This document shows positions 1 through 10,549 of a stretch of DNA of 64,000 nt, in pieces. A model generated the notes under the pieces. It was not told the DNA's origin and ran no database searches. It saw only the letters and a list, made by a program, of their open reading frames with translations. How positions within the stretch are numbered: position 1 is the first letter of the stretch; every line of letters starts with the position of its first letter. This DNA is from Limnanthes douglasii subsp. nivea (lineage: Eukaryota; Streptophyta; Magnoliopsida; Brassicales; Limnanthaceae). The position numbers were made by a program, and so were the translations under genes. Where the stretch lies: positions 211,775,138 through 211,839,137 of the forward strand of contig JAUPFV010000001.1 in the NCBI GenBank assembly GCA_036936605.1, written 5' to 3'.

Positions 1-757
1 TTGTTCTTAAGCACCACAATAGAATGGAGTCGTATAAATAATGAACAGAACTCTTTAAGACAAAGCATGAAACATTCTCTCGCATTCCAGTGTGGGAAAG
101 TATTTTTAAGTTGAAGTTATCAATACAGCGTCTTACTTCGTGAATCAGTCTACAACAACGACTATTGATTGTAAAACTCATTTTGAGATTTGGTCTGGAT
201 CGTCGGCTGATTACTAACATTTGCGGGTGTTCGGTTGTCCTGTGTATGCTCATGTGAGAGATATTAGACTTCTAAAAAGGTATGCGAAACTAGTTGCATA
301 TGCTCTATCATTTTTATAAGAAGTTGAGATGAATGAACCTAGTAGCTATAGAGAAGATATGGCGATTCCAGAGGCAGATTGATGGATTGGTGCAATGGGG
401 AAAGAGATTAAATTTGTTCATAACAATCAAACATGGAAGCTTGTTGACTTTCTAAAAGGACAAAAGGTAGTAGACAGTAAATGAGTCTTCAAGAAAAAGG
501 AAGGTAATCGAGGGGTTGAGGCATCTTGATTTAAGGCAAGATTAGTTGCTAAGGGTTTTACTCAAAAGGAAGGAATCAAATTCATTGAAGTGTTTTCTCC
601 AGTGGTAAACCATAGTTTAATTCGAGTTTTGTTAGCCATGGTAGCTTTGCAAGATTTAGAGCTTGAGCAGTTGGATGTGAACCAGAGGGATTTATCGAAC
701 CTAATAAAGAGGACTTAGTTTTTCTGATGAAACAGTCACCTAGGCAATGCTATACTG
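1..757 (+). pseudogene. Ty1/copia pol fragment (integrase tail to RT), first copy
   Basis: This decayed copia pol piece begins inside the integrase region at the window edge and runs into the reverse transcriptase. Around 590-680 it reads EVFSPVVNHSLIRVLLAMVA followed by LEQLDV, the RT fingers/palm segment just before the usual KTAFLHG motif. It matches 2629-3440 nearly base for base with an offset of 2628 up to position 680. There it lacks 49 bases that the downstream copy has, removing KTAFLHGELEEKIYM. In-frame stops (for example in the segment D-S-K-stop-V-F near 483) occur in both copies, so this piece is non-coding. Homology stops near 745-757, after the codons for KQSPR. A second independent insertion is less likely than local duplication because the lesions are shared. 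Confidence 0.82.
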
Positions 758-849
758 GAAGACCAAAATTTGCAGGGAACACTGGCTATCAAGGGAGATA
801 TGTCTTTCTAAACTATCTTGGAAGATCCTCCTTTTGTTGTATGAATAAA

Positions 850-1370
850 TTTCACATCATTGTTACATCATAGACTAGTGTATCTAGCAATGTCTATATA
901 TCGTATAAATCAGTCTTATACTCAAGTATCTAGCAATGTCTATATTTCGTATCTATCAGTCTTATACTCAAGTATCTAGCAATGTCTATATTTTGTATCT
1001 AGCAACCAAATAGTGATGCATCTAACAATGTCTTTATAGCGTATGTAGCAATGTAGAAATGTTGTATTTATCAATGTCCTTATAGTGTATCTATCAATGT
1101 TCGTATTATACATCTAGAAATGTTAGTATTAGCATCTAGGAATGTTTATATACTGTATCTAGAAATCATCATATGCAGTATCTAGCAATGTTCATAAGCC
1201 CAATCTAGCAGCCTTGTTATAACCCATCTAGCAAACTTTTAGATTCTGTATTTATAGAAGTCGTAACCCTGTATCTCGAAATGGCTAGATGTTGTATCTA
1301 GCAATATCAGTATAACGTATCTAGCAATGATATATAGTTATGGTTTTAAATTTGAAATATGGTCTATCTA
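850..1370. repeat. Degenerate minisatellite, TATCTAGCAATGT core
   Basis: The core TATCTAGCAATGTCTATAT recurs many times. Two 46-base units (from about 880 and 926) and the start of a third are nearly identical and end in CAGTCTTATACTCAAG. After about 1010 the array decays into roughly 25-35-base units such as GTATCTAGCAATGTT. There is no coding potential. It lies between the two copies of the copia fragment. Unit spacing is irregular, so exact copy number needs a tandem-repeat program. Confidence 0.8.
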
Positions 1371-1930
1371 GTAGTGTTTAATAGGTATAAATCACAATAA
1401 CATATTAATTATGGACCAACTATATTACTGGACCGCTGGATAGGTTTATTGGGAGACGAATAAATTAAATGAGATGGAAATGACTGTTAACTACATCCAT
1501 CAATGATTAAAAGTAAATGTTTTAATCCTATAGGTTAGCTTGATAGTTGAAAAGACAAAGGTAGATGAGTTGAATCATTACATGCATTAATTAGAAGTGT
1601 GTAATTAAATTTTTGCAAGGCTAACCTAATATAATGTGACTATGTAATCTTGTTAAGGACTAGGGGTAATTTGTCCTCTTTTGTAACCGATTTCAGTTTA
1701 AGGCTAAGTCTAAACTCCTCTATATAAAGGGCAAGGCTAACCTAATAAAGAGGTTGAACACTTTTTTCTACTAAACAAATTTGCACTTAGACTTTCTCTC
1801 TCTAAAAAATCTCTATCTGTATCTTTATGTTAGAATTCACATATAACAATTTTCTAAGGTAACATTCTTAATATATGAACTCACCAGTATCGATGGCGTC
1901 AGAATCAGAATGTTAGACATGGTTGTTAGA
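1371..1930 (+). promoter_or_regulatory. AT-rich spacer with LTR-like promoter (TATA near 1720)
   Basis: No gene is visible. A TATA box (TATATAAAGG, 1721-1730) lies about 200 bases upstream of the point where copia coding sequence becomes recognisable. The 16-base direct repeat GCAAGGCTAACCTAAT occurs at 1615-1630 and 1731-1746. This could be the U3/R part of an unrelated LTR or a plant promoter. It does not resemble the LTR-like sequence at 4507-4990, so I do not call it the matching 5' LTR. Confidence 0.35.
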
Positions 1931-2050
1931 ATCTTGACGTGCTGGCATGCTCCTGGGTTAAAGAGAAACCTAATTTCTCTTGGGAATCTAGACTCTCGGG
2001 GTTACAAGTATCGTGTAGAAGACGGTGTAATCAAAGTGACATAAGGCTTA

Positions 2051-2596
2051 ATGGTATGCATGAAAGGTGGTTTGCAAAATGGTCTTTACATTCTCCAGGG
2101 GAGTGTTATTATAGGCGATGCAGCAGTAGCATCATCAAGGAGTAATAGCCAAGGTACGCATGATCAAAATAAGTTGTGGCATTTGCATCTTGGTCACATA
2201 AGTGACAGAGGATTAGTTGTTTCAGGAAAGAGAGATTTGTTGAAAGGGTATAAGGAAGAATCATTAGGATTTTATGAGAAATATGTGTTTGGTAAACAAA
2301 CTAGAGTCAAATTCATCAAATGGGATGTAAAAAAGACTAAAGGGATAGTGGAATACATTGACTCAGACCTTTCGGGTCCAAATAGAATTCCATCAAAGAG
2401 CGGAGCCACATACTACATGAGTTCGATCGATGATTATTCACGGATGGTGTGGGTTTACTTTCTAAAAATGAAAGATGAGGAGTATTCAACCTTTGTCATA
2501 TGGAAGACGATGATTGAGAAGGAAACATCAATAAACATCAAACGTCTGAAGATAAATAATGAGTTAGAATATTGCAGTTGTAAATTCAACGCGTGA
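2051..2596 (+). pseudogene. Copia GAG-pre-integrase / integrase remnant
   Basis: The stretch reads LWHLHLGHISDRGLV, carrying the histidine pair of the HHCC zinc-binding domain. A later cysteine is lost, since YEKYVFGKQTRVKF stands where CEHCVFGKQ would be expected. The first catalytic block appears as DSDLSGPNRIPSKSGATYYM and is followed by DDYSRMVWVYFLKMKDE. The second catalytic aspartate region is altered to LKINNELEYC, so the DDE triad is incomplete. The frame stops at 2596. Integrase would insert the element cDNA into nuclear DNA; this copy cannot encode a working enzyme. Confidence 0.78.
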
Positions 2597-3217
2597 TGTG
2601 AAGCTGAGGGAATAGTGCGCAATCACACTTGTTCTTAAGCACCACAATAGAATGGAGTCGTATAAATAATGAACAGAACTCTTTAAGACAAAGCATGAAA
2701 CATTCTCTCGCATTCCGGTGTGGGAAAGTATTTTTAAGTTGAAGTTATCAATACAGCGTCTTACTTCGTGAATCATTCTACAGCAACGGCTATTGATTGT
2801 AAAACTCATTTTGAGATTTGGTCTGGATCGTCGGCTGATTACTAACATTTGCGGGTGTTCGGTTGTCATGTATGTGCTCATGTGAGAGATATTAGACTTC
2901 TAAAAAGGTATGCGAATCTAGTTGCATATGCTCTATCATTTTTATAAGAACTTGAGATGCATGAACCTAGTAGCTATAAAGAAGATATGGCGATTTCAGA
3001 GGCAGATTGATGGATTGGTGCAATGAGGAAAGAGATTAAATTTGTTCATAACAATCAAACATGGAAGCTTGTTGACTTTCTAAAAGGACAAAAGGTAGTA
3101 GACAGTAAATGAGTCTTCAAGAAAAAGGAAGGTAATCGAGGGGTTGAGGCATCTTGATTTAAGGCAAGATTAGTTGTTAAGGGTTTTACTCAAAATGAAG
3201 GAATCAAATTCATTGAA

Positions 3218-3706
3218 GTGTTTTCTCCAGTGGTAAACCATAGTTTAATTCGAGTTTTGTTAGCCATGGTAGCTTTGCAAGATTTAGAGCTTGAGCAGTT
3301 GGATGTGAAGACTGCATTTCTACATGGTGAATTGGAGGAGAAAATCTACATGAGACAACCAGAGGGATTTATCGAACCTAATAAAGAGGACTTAGTTTGT
3401 TTGATGAAACAGTCACCTAGGAAATGCTTCAAACTTTTTTATACATTCATGGTGTCGAAAGGGTTCACGAGGAGTCCATATGATAGTGGTGTGTATCATC
3501 AAAAGATGTCAGATGATTCTTATGTTTACTTATTGTTTTATGTCTATGATATGCTTATTGTTGCTTATAGTATGTCACACATTGTGGAAATAAAGAAGCA
3601 GCTTAGTGCCGAGTTTGAGATGAAGGATCTGGGTAGAGCAAAAACGATTCTTGGTATAGATATTATGAGGAACAGAATTGTAGGATCATTACACTTGTTT
3701 CAATGA
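3218..3706 (+). pseudogene. Copia reverse transcriptase remnant
   Basis: Recognisable RT blocks are FSPVVNHSLIRVLLAMVA, LEQLDVKTAFLHGELEEKIY and QPEGF. The LVCLMKQSPRKCFKLF stretch stands where [16 protein letters not shown] is usual, so a piece has been deleted or scrambled. The catalytic YVDD box reads YVYD (in LLFYVYDMLIVAY), losing the first catalytic aspartate. The end, EMKDLGRAKTILGIDI, is typical. The domain is about 160 residues, shorter than a full copia RT. It is non-functional by the YVDD change alone. Confidence 0.85.
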
Positions 3707-3780
3707 AGCTATATTGAGAAAGTGTTACAATAATTCAACATATTTGATGCCAAGGGAGTTGTATTCAGTTTGCTACTGAG

Positions 3781-4378
3781 TTGGAACAAGTGTCGAAGGT
3801 TTCATATGCAACTGTAGTTGGTAGTATCATGTATGGGACGGTATGCACACATCCTGATATATCCCATGCGATTAGTGTAGTTAGCTACATGGGATGTCCT
3901 GGGAAAGAACACGAGCAGGAAGTGAAATGGATACTTCGGTATCTTAATAATACTGTAAACGTTGGCTTAACTTTTAACATGACCAATATTAGTGAATCGC
4001 AGAATGATGTTGCAGGATCATTGGTTGGTTTTGTTGATTCTGATTTTGCAGGTGATATGGATAAAAGTAGATTTCTTACAAGATATGTATTTACTCTAGC
4101 TGGGAGTGCGATCTGTTGGAAAGCATAGTTGCAACCTATTGTAGCTTTGTCTACAACAGAGGCAGAGTGCATGGCGGTGAAAGAGGCAATATGGACGCAA
4201 GGTTTAATGGCAGATTTGGGCTTGGATATGACTACTACAAAATTGTTTTGTGAGAGTCAAAGCGCCATACACCTTACAGGGAGCCAGTTGTAACATGAGC
4301 GGACAAAGCACATAGATGTCAAGTATCATTTTATTCGAGATATAATATCAAATGGAATTATTGATGTGAAGAAAGTTT
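3781..4378 (+). pseudogene. Copia RNase H remnant
   Basis: The frame starts with YATVVGSIMYGTVCTHPDIS and includes LVGFVDSDFAGDMDKSR, the first catalytic aspartate block. A stop at 4126-4128 interrupts the WxxxLQPIVALSTTEAE block. The frame then continues to ESQSAIHLTG, a further stop, and HERTKHIDVKYHFIRD near 4295-4340. RNase H would degrade the RNA strand of the cDNA hybrid. Two stops and a truncated C-terminus make it dead. Confidence 0.8.
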
Positions 4379-4506
4379 AGGAAGTGCCTAAACTGGATTG
4401 GTGTTCGCAGTATAGAGTGAATACCTTAAGGGAATTTGGTGAGTCAGAAAAATAAAAGTTTGTTTGTTGATAGTGAAGAAATGATATTTACCTGAAGGGG
4501 AAGATT

Positions 4507-4990
4507 TGTTGTCAATGAGTCGAATAATGCATTTACTGTGTACTGTGTCCGGAATTATAGGTTTGTATATGTGATAGTGTTATTGTACCTTGATAGTGTA
4601 CTGTGTTCAGCAGCACAAATAAGTGTTGTGATAATAACATTGTTAGTCTTGTGGTATGAGCCCATTAGGCCCATTGTTTAGTAAGGTCTATTTATTCCCT
4701 ATAAATAGACTACTAGGGCTACACAAAGCACAATCTGAAATTTCTAACCATTTTCTATCATAGTGAAACACTCTTCTCTAGCGGCGACTGTGGACATAGA
4801 CAATTGTCGAACCACGTTAAATCATGTGTTCTATCTTTATTGTTATTTGTTTTTGTGCTTTAGCCATTTTGTGATAAATTGAATAGTGATTTAATAACAG
4901 TTTCAATTCTTTTCTTTTCTCTTGGGTTTTAGCATAAGCCTCCCACTTACGAACTACAGACGCACGAATGTGATAAGATCAACGTTAATT
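4507..4990 (+). repeat. Probable 3' LTR of the first copia element
   Basis: It starts TGTTGTC immediately after the polypurine tract. It contains a TATA box (CTATAAATAG, about 4699-4708), followed by a U5-like segment with ACAATTGTCGAACCACG. No second copy exists in the window, so the right end is a guess near the GC-rich CGGCCCGG at about 4993. Confidence 0.5.
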
Positions 4991-6154
4991 ATCGGCCCGG
5001 TTTTTTTTACTGAAATAGAGTATCACAAATTTTTATATATTAAATTATAAAAAATAAAGAAAGAATTAAAAATGAATAGATTATTTATGAGTCTCGTACC
5101 ATTTAACTATGTGGATATGTGGCTAAATCAGAAAATAGATCACGCGTGTAGACTAAATTTATAGATTTTAAATAGCATACAATCCCTAATGAACGATTTT
5201 CTAGTCAAAACACTTAAAGAAAAAAAAAACGTAATAATCAACGGATTATATTTTGATTTAAGCTTCCATTCTACCTTGAGATAAGCATGGCAACGACTAC
5301 CGAGATTCCAAGATAGGTTCACTGCCGCTAGTCTTGAATATAACCAAATGATTTGATATATTAATATTAGAATGGGATAAAAAGTGTCTATTTGTACCAA
5401 TTTTTTCTATATGAAATGTGCTTAAAGTTGTATAGAACAAACATAGCAAAACTATCGAAATTATATTTTGTTAAATATTTTAGTGTAATCGGATCGACTA
5501 GTCCACCAATTTAATCATGATACATTATCAAACAAGTCGTAGAGTGCGGAGTGAACGCTTGTTAGATTATATCATGATTAACAGGATGAAAGGACAGAGC
5601 CTCTGGCTGGAAATTTTTTATTTTGGTTAAATCGACTATTGTTGCGAGTCAACAAATTTTAAAAAAATTGAAAATTTGACCATTTTATTCAAATTTCAAA
5701 TTTGAGGCCGTTTTATTACAAATTCTGTTTAAAGACCTTAACTACCCTAACTACCAAAATGATCCAAATTAGTCGAATTGATAAAAGATGGGTTCTATTG
5801 AAAAATGTAAAACACATCAATTCATACTCTCTATTCAAATAGAATATATATGATTTTATCCAATTAATGTTTTTGGAGAACCTCAAAAATAGTTCAATAA
5901 GAAATTGTTTACAAGACTTTAGAGATTATCTAGAATTGAAACACCATTTTCTACACATTTTAATAAATTACATGTTAGAAAAATATTTTTAAGTCAACAT
6001 GTTACATGCTATGATGTTTTTTTTATTAACGGATCCCAAAAGATTTCTAGATATAATCTAACGTTTTAATCAATTATTTCTTAGAACACATCTTACTTGA
6101 TTTGTTGTTCTTGTTTTAATTTCACGTTTTTACTGATATTATATTAACACATAG
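4991..6154. other. AT-rich spacer without a recognisable gene
   Basis: Only short open stretches without family resemblance are present. The last part (about 5940-6045) resembles 53880-53975, which I take as the left edge of the large duplication. An imperfect inverted repeat at 5511-5581 is listed separately. Confidence 0.5.
5511..5581. repeat. Imperfect hairpin (arms about 24 nt)
   Basis: The left arm, beginning TAATCATGATA and ending ACAAG (to about 5536), pairs with the right arm, beginning CTTGTTAGA and ending ATCATGATTA (about 5558-5581). There are a few mismatches and about 21 bases of loop. It could fold as RNA or mark a small inverted-repeat transposon remnant. There is no evidence of expression. 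Confidence 0.45.
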
Positions 6155-6166
6155 TGTTTTAAAATA

Positions 6167-7101
6167 TTTAAAAAAAAACATTAAATAGATAATAGAAAAA
6201 GGTTACACTTACAAGATTCAAAAGGCATTCCTCCAAAATCAAAACACAAAATTACAGGATTGAAAATGCTGAAAACTACCTAAACTTCAATAATATCCCA
6301 GAGTGGATAAAGACAATCCAAGATACTACAAAAATATATGTGTGCATACTTAGATTTCAGAGAGTAAATAGAAAAGAAAGTCCATGGTAATGGTTATATC
6401 CAACATTTCGGATTAGAGTTGGCTACGCCTCCACTTAAAACTATGTAAACTCAAACACGGACGGGATGACAGTGTGGACAAGGAGAACTTCTGGCCACAG
6501 TAAAATAGTGAAAGGACCCTAAAGTGAAAAATGAACCGAGACAAACCAAGGTAAATCCTTAGTGGGGAAGCCACCATACACACAACACAATACACCAAAG
6601 ACCCAAAAGAGTAAGGAGGGGCTGACCATTGCTAGCCCAACAACCGGACGAATCAACCACCGTCACAAGCAAATCTGCAAGAAAAAAGACGGCGAGATGA
6701 AAATAACTGCACGAGAGATTAAGCTTGTGGAGCCAGATGCTTGTAATCGTCGGGGGCACGAAGATCTGAAACGTCATGACCTTGACTGCAATCCATGACC
6801 AAATCGAACGGAACCGACCAAAATCAGAAAATCAACCACCTCGACTGCAATCGACAAACAAATAGCACGACCCGACAAAAACCTAAATATAAACCACCTC
6901 ATCAAGGAAAACACAACAAAATGAGAAAGTAGCGAGGAGGTGGACTGAAACAATACGAAAAATCAACTATCCGAAAAGGATTGAAAAAGCTAGACGTGAA
7001 AGATACAGATTGATTCTTCTTCAAAATAGGAAAGAAAGGGCAAACGGCGGCCTCTCTAGAGTTTTCTAGAGAGAAAACCCTAAAGTGGTTTTGCTAATTA
7101 A
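6167..7101 (-). mobile_element. Putative non-LTR retroposon-like insertion, about 0.93 kb
   Basis: The block is flanked by TGTTTTAAAATA at 6155-6166 and 7102-7113, a possible 12-base target duplication, and has no counterpart at the matching place of the second duplication copy. Read on the minus strand it opens with TTAGGGTTTTCTCTCTAGA and an inverted TCTAGAGAG motif, a start seen in many plant 5' UTRs and LINE-type leaders. It contains several overlapping short frames on the minus strand, none with a recognisable domain. The expected poly(A) at the minus-strand 3' end is absent; an A-run sits at the plus-strand left edge instead. A non-autonomous LINE or Sadhu-like element, or a processed transcript, are alternatives. 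Confidence 0.35.
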
Positions 7102-7389
7102 TGTTTTAAAATAATAATGTGAGTCAAATTAAAAAATTAATAATACTTTAAATGTAGTTTACTTTTTAATATCGCTTCTTAATATCGCTTCAAACCATAT
7201 AAATGAAAGAAGTTATAGGAAAAAATCTTCGAAAACCAAATCAAACTATTTAACATTAATCATAACAACATAATACATCAAAATTAAAATAGAAATGAAG
7301 AACAAATAAAAGTTATATAAATACATATTTTTGAATAAGACAATAACAAGTGTTTTACTCATTTTCTTTTACTCTAGGAGTAACTAAAT

Positions 7390-8550
7390 TTTATTTTTCA
7401 TTAATATAATTGCATTATTTCTAGTCCTTCCCTGAGAATGATTAAACTTTCAACATAAATAATACAATCAAATGCTCTAAATTCTTTACTACGATGGTTT
7501 GTCGGATTTGTCTTCAAACATGTATCAAAATTTCTGAACGTTTTGCTATCTGGATCGTAAAATACTAATTCATGGTCGTCGTCCGTTGTAAACATATCAC
7601 CATTTTTCTAAAATGATAAAAAAAATCACAAACACGCTCTTTAAATCAACTCGTTGTCGAGTCCAAGAAGTTTTATCATCGAGATCTTTGAATTTCTATA
7701 CGTCAAAACAAAGATTTGGATCTTTCAAACTAGAAACCACACCAAGACATTCAAGAGATTAATATATTTGACATTCATATTCATCGATATCCGTATTTGT
7801 GATTTTAAATACCTCATTAGTCATATCAAAAGACAGGATGTAACATAGTCGTGAATGACTTTTTTTGCTTTTCCAATAGCAGCTTCCTTTCCAATAATGG
7901 AACTTATGAATACTCGCTAACAACATGTCATGAGCGTCCACATAAAATATCTTCCACTTCTGGCTATGAAGTGAATATATTTCAACTCTATAATTAGACT
8001 CAACCCCTCCTTCAATAGGTCTATATTCCTATACCCCTTGGACAATCTTAAATTCACTAGTTTTACTGTCACAACCAAAACCTACACCCGTATAAATTCT
8101 GGTAAATTCATTAGTTTTACCGGCGCAACCAATGTAATTTTTGTGTTTTGGCATATCAAAAGGTTTAAATTCTCGAATCTCCGGATTCCACAAACCTAAC
8201 TTGTCTGCATAGTCTAAACAAAAGACACCCATACAATGACCTTGAACCTTCCAGTTGTTGTCTTTGTAAGCATATGGAGTTAAATATTCTTTTTGTCTTT
8301 TATTTTCATATCGGTTTCTTCAAATTTTATAAAAAACAATCAAAAAAACTTCTATCAATCTTGTAACAAATATTCTCACGAATAGAAAAAATATTTGAAT
8401 TATCAAAATTATCGCCATCTAAATCTTTTTTTAAGATAATGAGATCTAATGAAGTTGGAATTCATAAACCTCACATACCATGGTTTGGAAACACACCTGA
8501 AGTCTTAGCTGGATTTCGATGATCAAATCTTCTAGCCAATTCACCTTCTC
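7390..8550 (-). pseudogene. F-box/FBA-type gene remnant, copy A
   Basis: Read on the minus strand, the order fits an F-box protein with an F-box-associated (FBA) domain. An N-terminal piece WLEDLIIEIQLRLQ (about 8500-8545) resembles the LPEDL-EIL-RLP start of an F-box. Then follow GLWNPEIREFKPF and GVGFGCDSKTSEFKIV (8029-8232), FKITNTDIDEYE (7759-7941), and finally HELVFYDPDSKTFRNFDTC (7401-7595). These are hallmarks of FBA_1/FBA_3-like substrate-binding domains of SCF ubiquitin ligases. The pieces lie in different frames with stops between them, and the middle of the F-box is missing. A homologous remnant is at 54130-55760. The family assignment rests on motif resemblance. Confidence 0.75.
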
Positions 8551-9197
8551 CTCCATTTGTGTTTTCTGTTTTATGATTTGGTAATGAAGTTGCATCAAAT
8601 ACATCCGTATTTTCAGAAAATAAACAAATTAAGGGATAAACTCTAATGATTCATAATATAGATGTAAACTTTTTATTTTCATAATTAATGTTATAACAAA
8701 TTATGACTTTGAATATTATTTAGTATTAAGAGTAACATGTATATGAGCCATAAATTTTAGTTATTGTTTCTTTGCATCCTAATATTATAAGTAGTGTTAT
8801 TTTAAATTGGCCAACAAATAAATAATTGAATAAAAAAAATCAAGATTAAAAAATAATAATATTATATTATATTTCTTAAAATTGGAAAATATAAACTGTA
8901 ATTTCCTTAGTAAAAATATTTGAATATGGTTAGAGAAAAGTAGGTTCAAATCATAGAAATAATTAATTATAATATTATATCATGTTTACAATATAGAACA
9001 CCCAAAATTTTACAAAATAAATCCTACATGTTTATATGTATTTTTTTACATTTTGTTTTGTAAAAAGTTTTTCTTATTAAATTCCATATTGTATATGGAA
9101 TTACGTTTTTGTACTATATTTTACGGATAAAAAGAACATATAATTATACGGAAACAACTAAACATTCGTGGGTTAAAATCATTGTTCTCATAAAATA
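8551..9197. other. AT-rich spacer, duplicated at 55760-56540
   Basis: No gene is seen. Long stretches align by eye with copy B, for example TAAACTCTAATGA then GTAAACTTTTTATT then TATAACAAATTAT in the same order. This block is the left flank of the 9.2-kb copia insertion. Confidence 0.6.
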
Positions 9198-9533
9198 TAT
9201 CAGAGAAAGAACAGAGGAGAGAACAAAGGATGTTATCGATTAGGGTTAGAGCAAATTGAGATCGATGATTCTTTTTGTGGATTCGGGTCAAACTTTGGAC
9301 CAGACTTTGTGCAATAGACTAATTGATTGGTATGGGTTTTTTGGTCTTTTTATCCTAAAATCACAATACTTAAAACAGAATTTTGTTTCACATCAATAAC
9401 AAAATGTAACAACTTATTGTTACACGAATTAGTCCATAGATCGATATATAAAGTTGTATCAAATGTAACAATACAAGTGTACTAAATATAATTTTATGAT
9501 TCTTGTGATTGTTTATCCCGGCTCTATCTCACT
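9198..9533 (+). repeat. 5' LTR of the 9.2-kb copia
   Basis: It aligns with 13876-14228 across the whole length, including ATTGATTGGTATGGG or its equivalent, AACAAAATGTAACAACTTATTGTTA and a TATA-like GATATATAAAG. It ends ATCTCACT directly before the PBS at 9534-9545. The first bases are altered, so the exact start is uncertain by a few bases. Confidence 0.82.
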
Positions 9534-9556
9534 TGCTATCAGAGCAGTTCTTTCAA

Positions 9557-10480
9557 TGGGAGACTCTCATTCCTTCAGCTCTGGCTCAGCTGAGCAAGTT
9601 TGTTCTCCATTGGATAATCTGCTGACCAACTAAAACACACAATTAATTAAAATAATTACCTTCAAGAGCTTAAGACTTGATATACACAATTATTTATTAT
9701 GGAAGAGTATGGTGGTGCCTATAATAAGGGGAAACAAACTTGGAGGTTTTATCAATGGTGATAACCCTTGTCATCATAAGATTTTGAGCACTTATGATGG
9801 CTCAGTAATTAAAAATGCTGAGTTCGACAACTAGATAGCAAATTACCAGTTCTTACTCGGATGACTCTCCAGTACTATGAGTCCTGAGGTTGCATCCCAA
9901 GTAATAGAGGAAGATTCCTCCAAAGGATTGTGGGATGCTATGGTTAGGATGTTTGGCTCCCAAACAAAGTTTAGACTGACTTTTTTCAAATCTAGGAAGG
10001 GAAAATACTCTATAGAGAACTATCTGGCTAGGATGAAAAGCATATCAGATAACCTAACTCTAACTGTTTCTCCTGTGTCTTCGGATGATCTTGTGTCTCA
10101 GGTATTGGCTTGCTTAGACACAAAATACACTTCTATTTTTGTGCATTTAGCAGACAAAGAGGTACAAAACTGGCTTGATTTTCAAGCCACTCTGTTGACC
10201 TATGAAAACATATTGGATCAGCTTAACAAGGTGCAACTCTCCTTGGAAAATGTTAACCTTGCCTCTATTAATAAGACTGAGTCTAGGTCTTCTGGTAACA
10301 ATAATGTCAATCTCAGGAATGAAAATAGAGTACATAGAAGAGGTGTCTACAAGGGAAGGTATTGACCTAACTATCCTAACAATAAAAGAGGAAGATGTTT
10401 CTACATGGGCAGAGGAGACAGGTTTAACAATAATAACAAGCCTATTTGTCATATTTGTGGGAAGTATGGTCAAGGATGTG
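9557..10480 (+). pseudogene. Copia gag remnant of the 9.2-kb element
   Basis: Gag would form the cytoplasmic virus-like particle. The likely original start is the ATG at 9557 (MGDSHSFSSGSAEQVCSPLD), 24 bases after the LTR, as in the sister elements at 32753 and 46010. The reading is stopped within 26 codons. It resumes openly at 9877-10365 with EVASQVIEEDSSKGLWDAMV and LVSQVLACLDTKYT. The zinc knuckle near 10440-10490 reads CHICGKYGQGCVYYY, with the histidine changed to Q and the last cysteine to Y. The knuckle is in another frame. Confidence 0.82.
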
Positions 10481-10549
10481 TTTACTACTACTTCAGGGAT
10501 GATTCTAATGTTATGGGACAACTACAAGCTGATCAGAACAAGGTTAGTC

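Larger units (their letters stand above)
1945..4505 (+). mobile_element. 5'-truncated TNT1-like Ty1/copia element
   Basis: Coding similarity starts abruptly downstream of the protease with LDSRGYKYRVEDGVIKV. It proceeds through GAG-pre-integrase, integrase, RT and RNase H, and ends at a polypurine tract (GAAGGGGAAGATT, 4494-4506). Gag, the zinc knuckle and the protease active site are not visible, and no PBS or 5' LTR is recognisable. Frameshifts and stops occur throughout. The wording of the conserved blocks (LWHLHLGHIS, CTHPDISHAISVVSYM) is that of the TNT1/Tork group; this assignment is by eye. Confidence 0.75.

Noticed and set aside
850..1370. Array of regular repeats considered as CRISPR-like
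   Set aside because: The units are degenerate and of changing length with no unique spacers. The context is a plant retroelement region, so it is a minisatellite.
6559..6798. Overlapping open frames on both strands (72 and 78 codons)
   Set aside because: They overlap each other, have no family resemblance and lie inside the short inserted block. Coding use is unsupported.
9198..9533. Target duplication AAATA/AAACA for the 9.2-kb element
   Set aside because: The left LTR edge is mutated and the empty site in copy B does not settle it, so no TSD is claimed.
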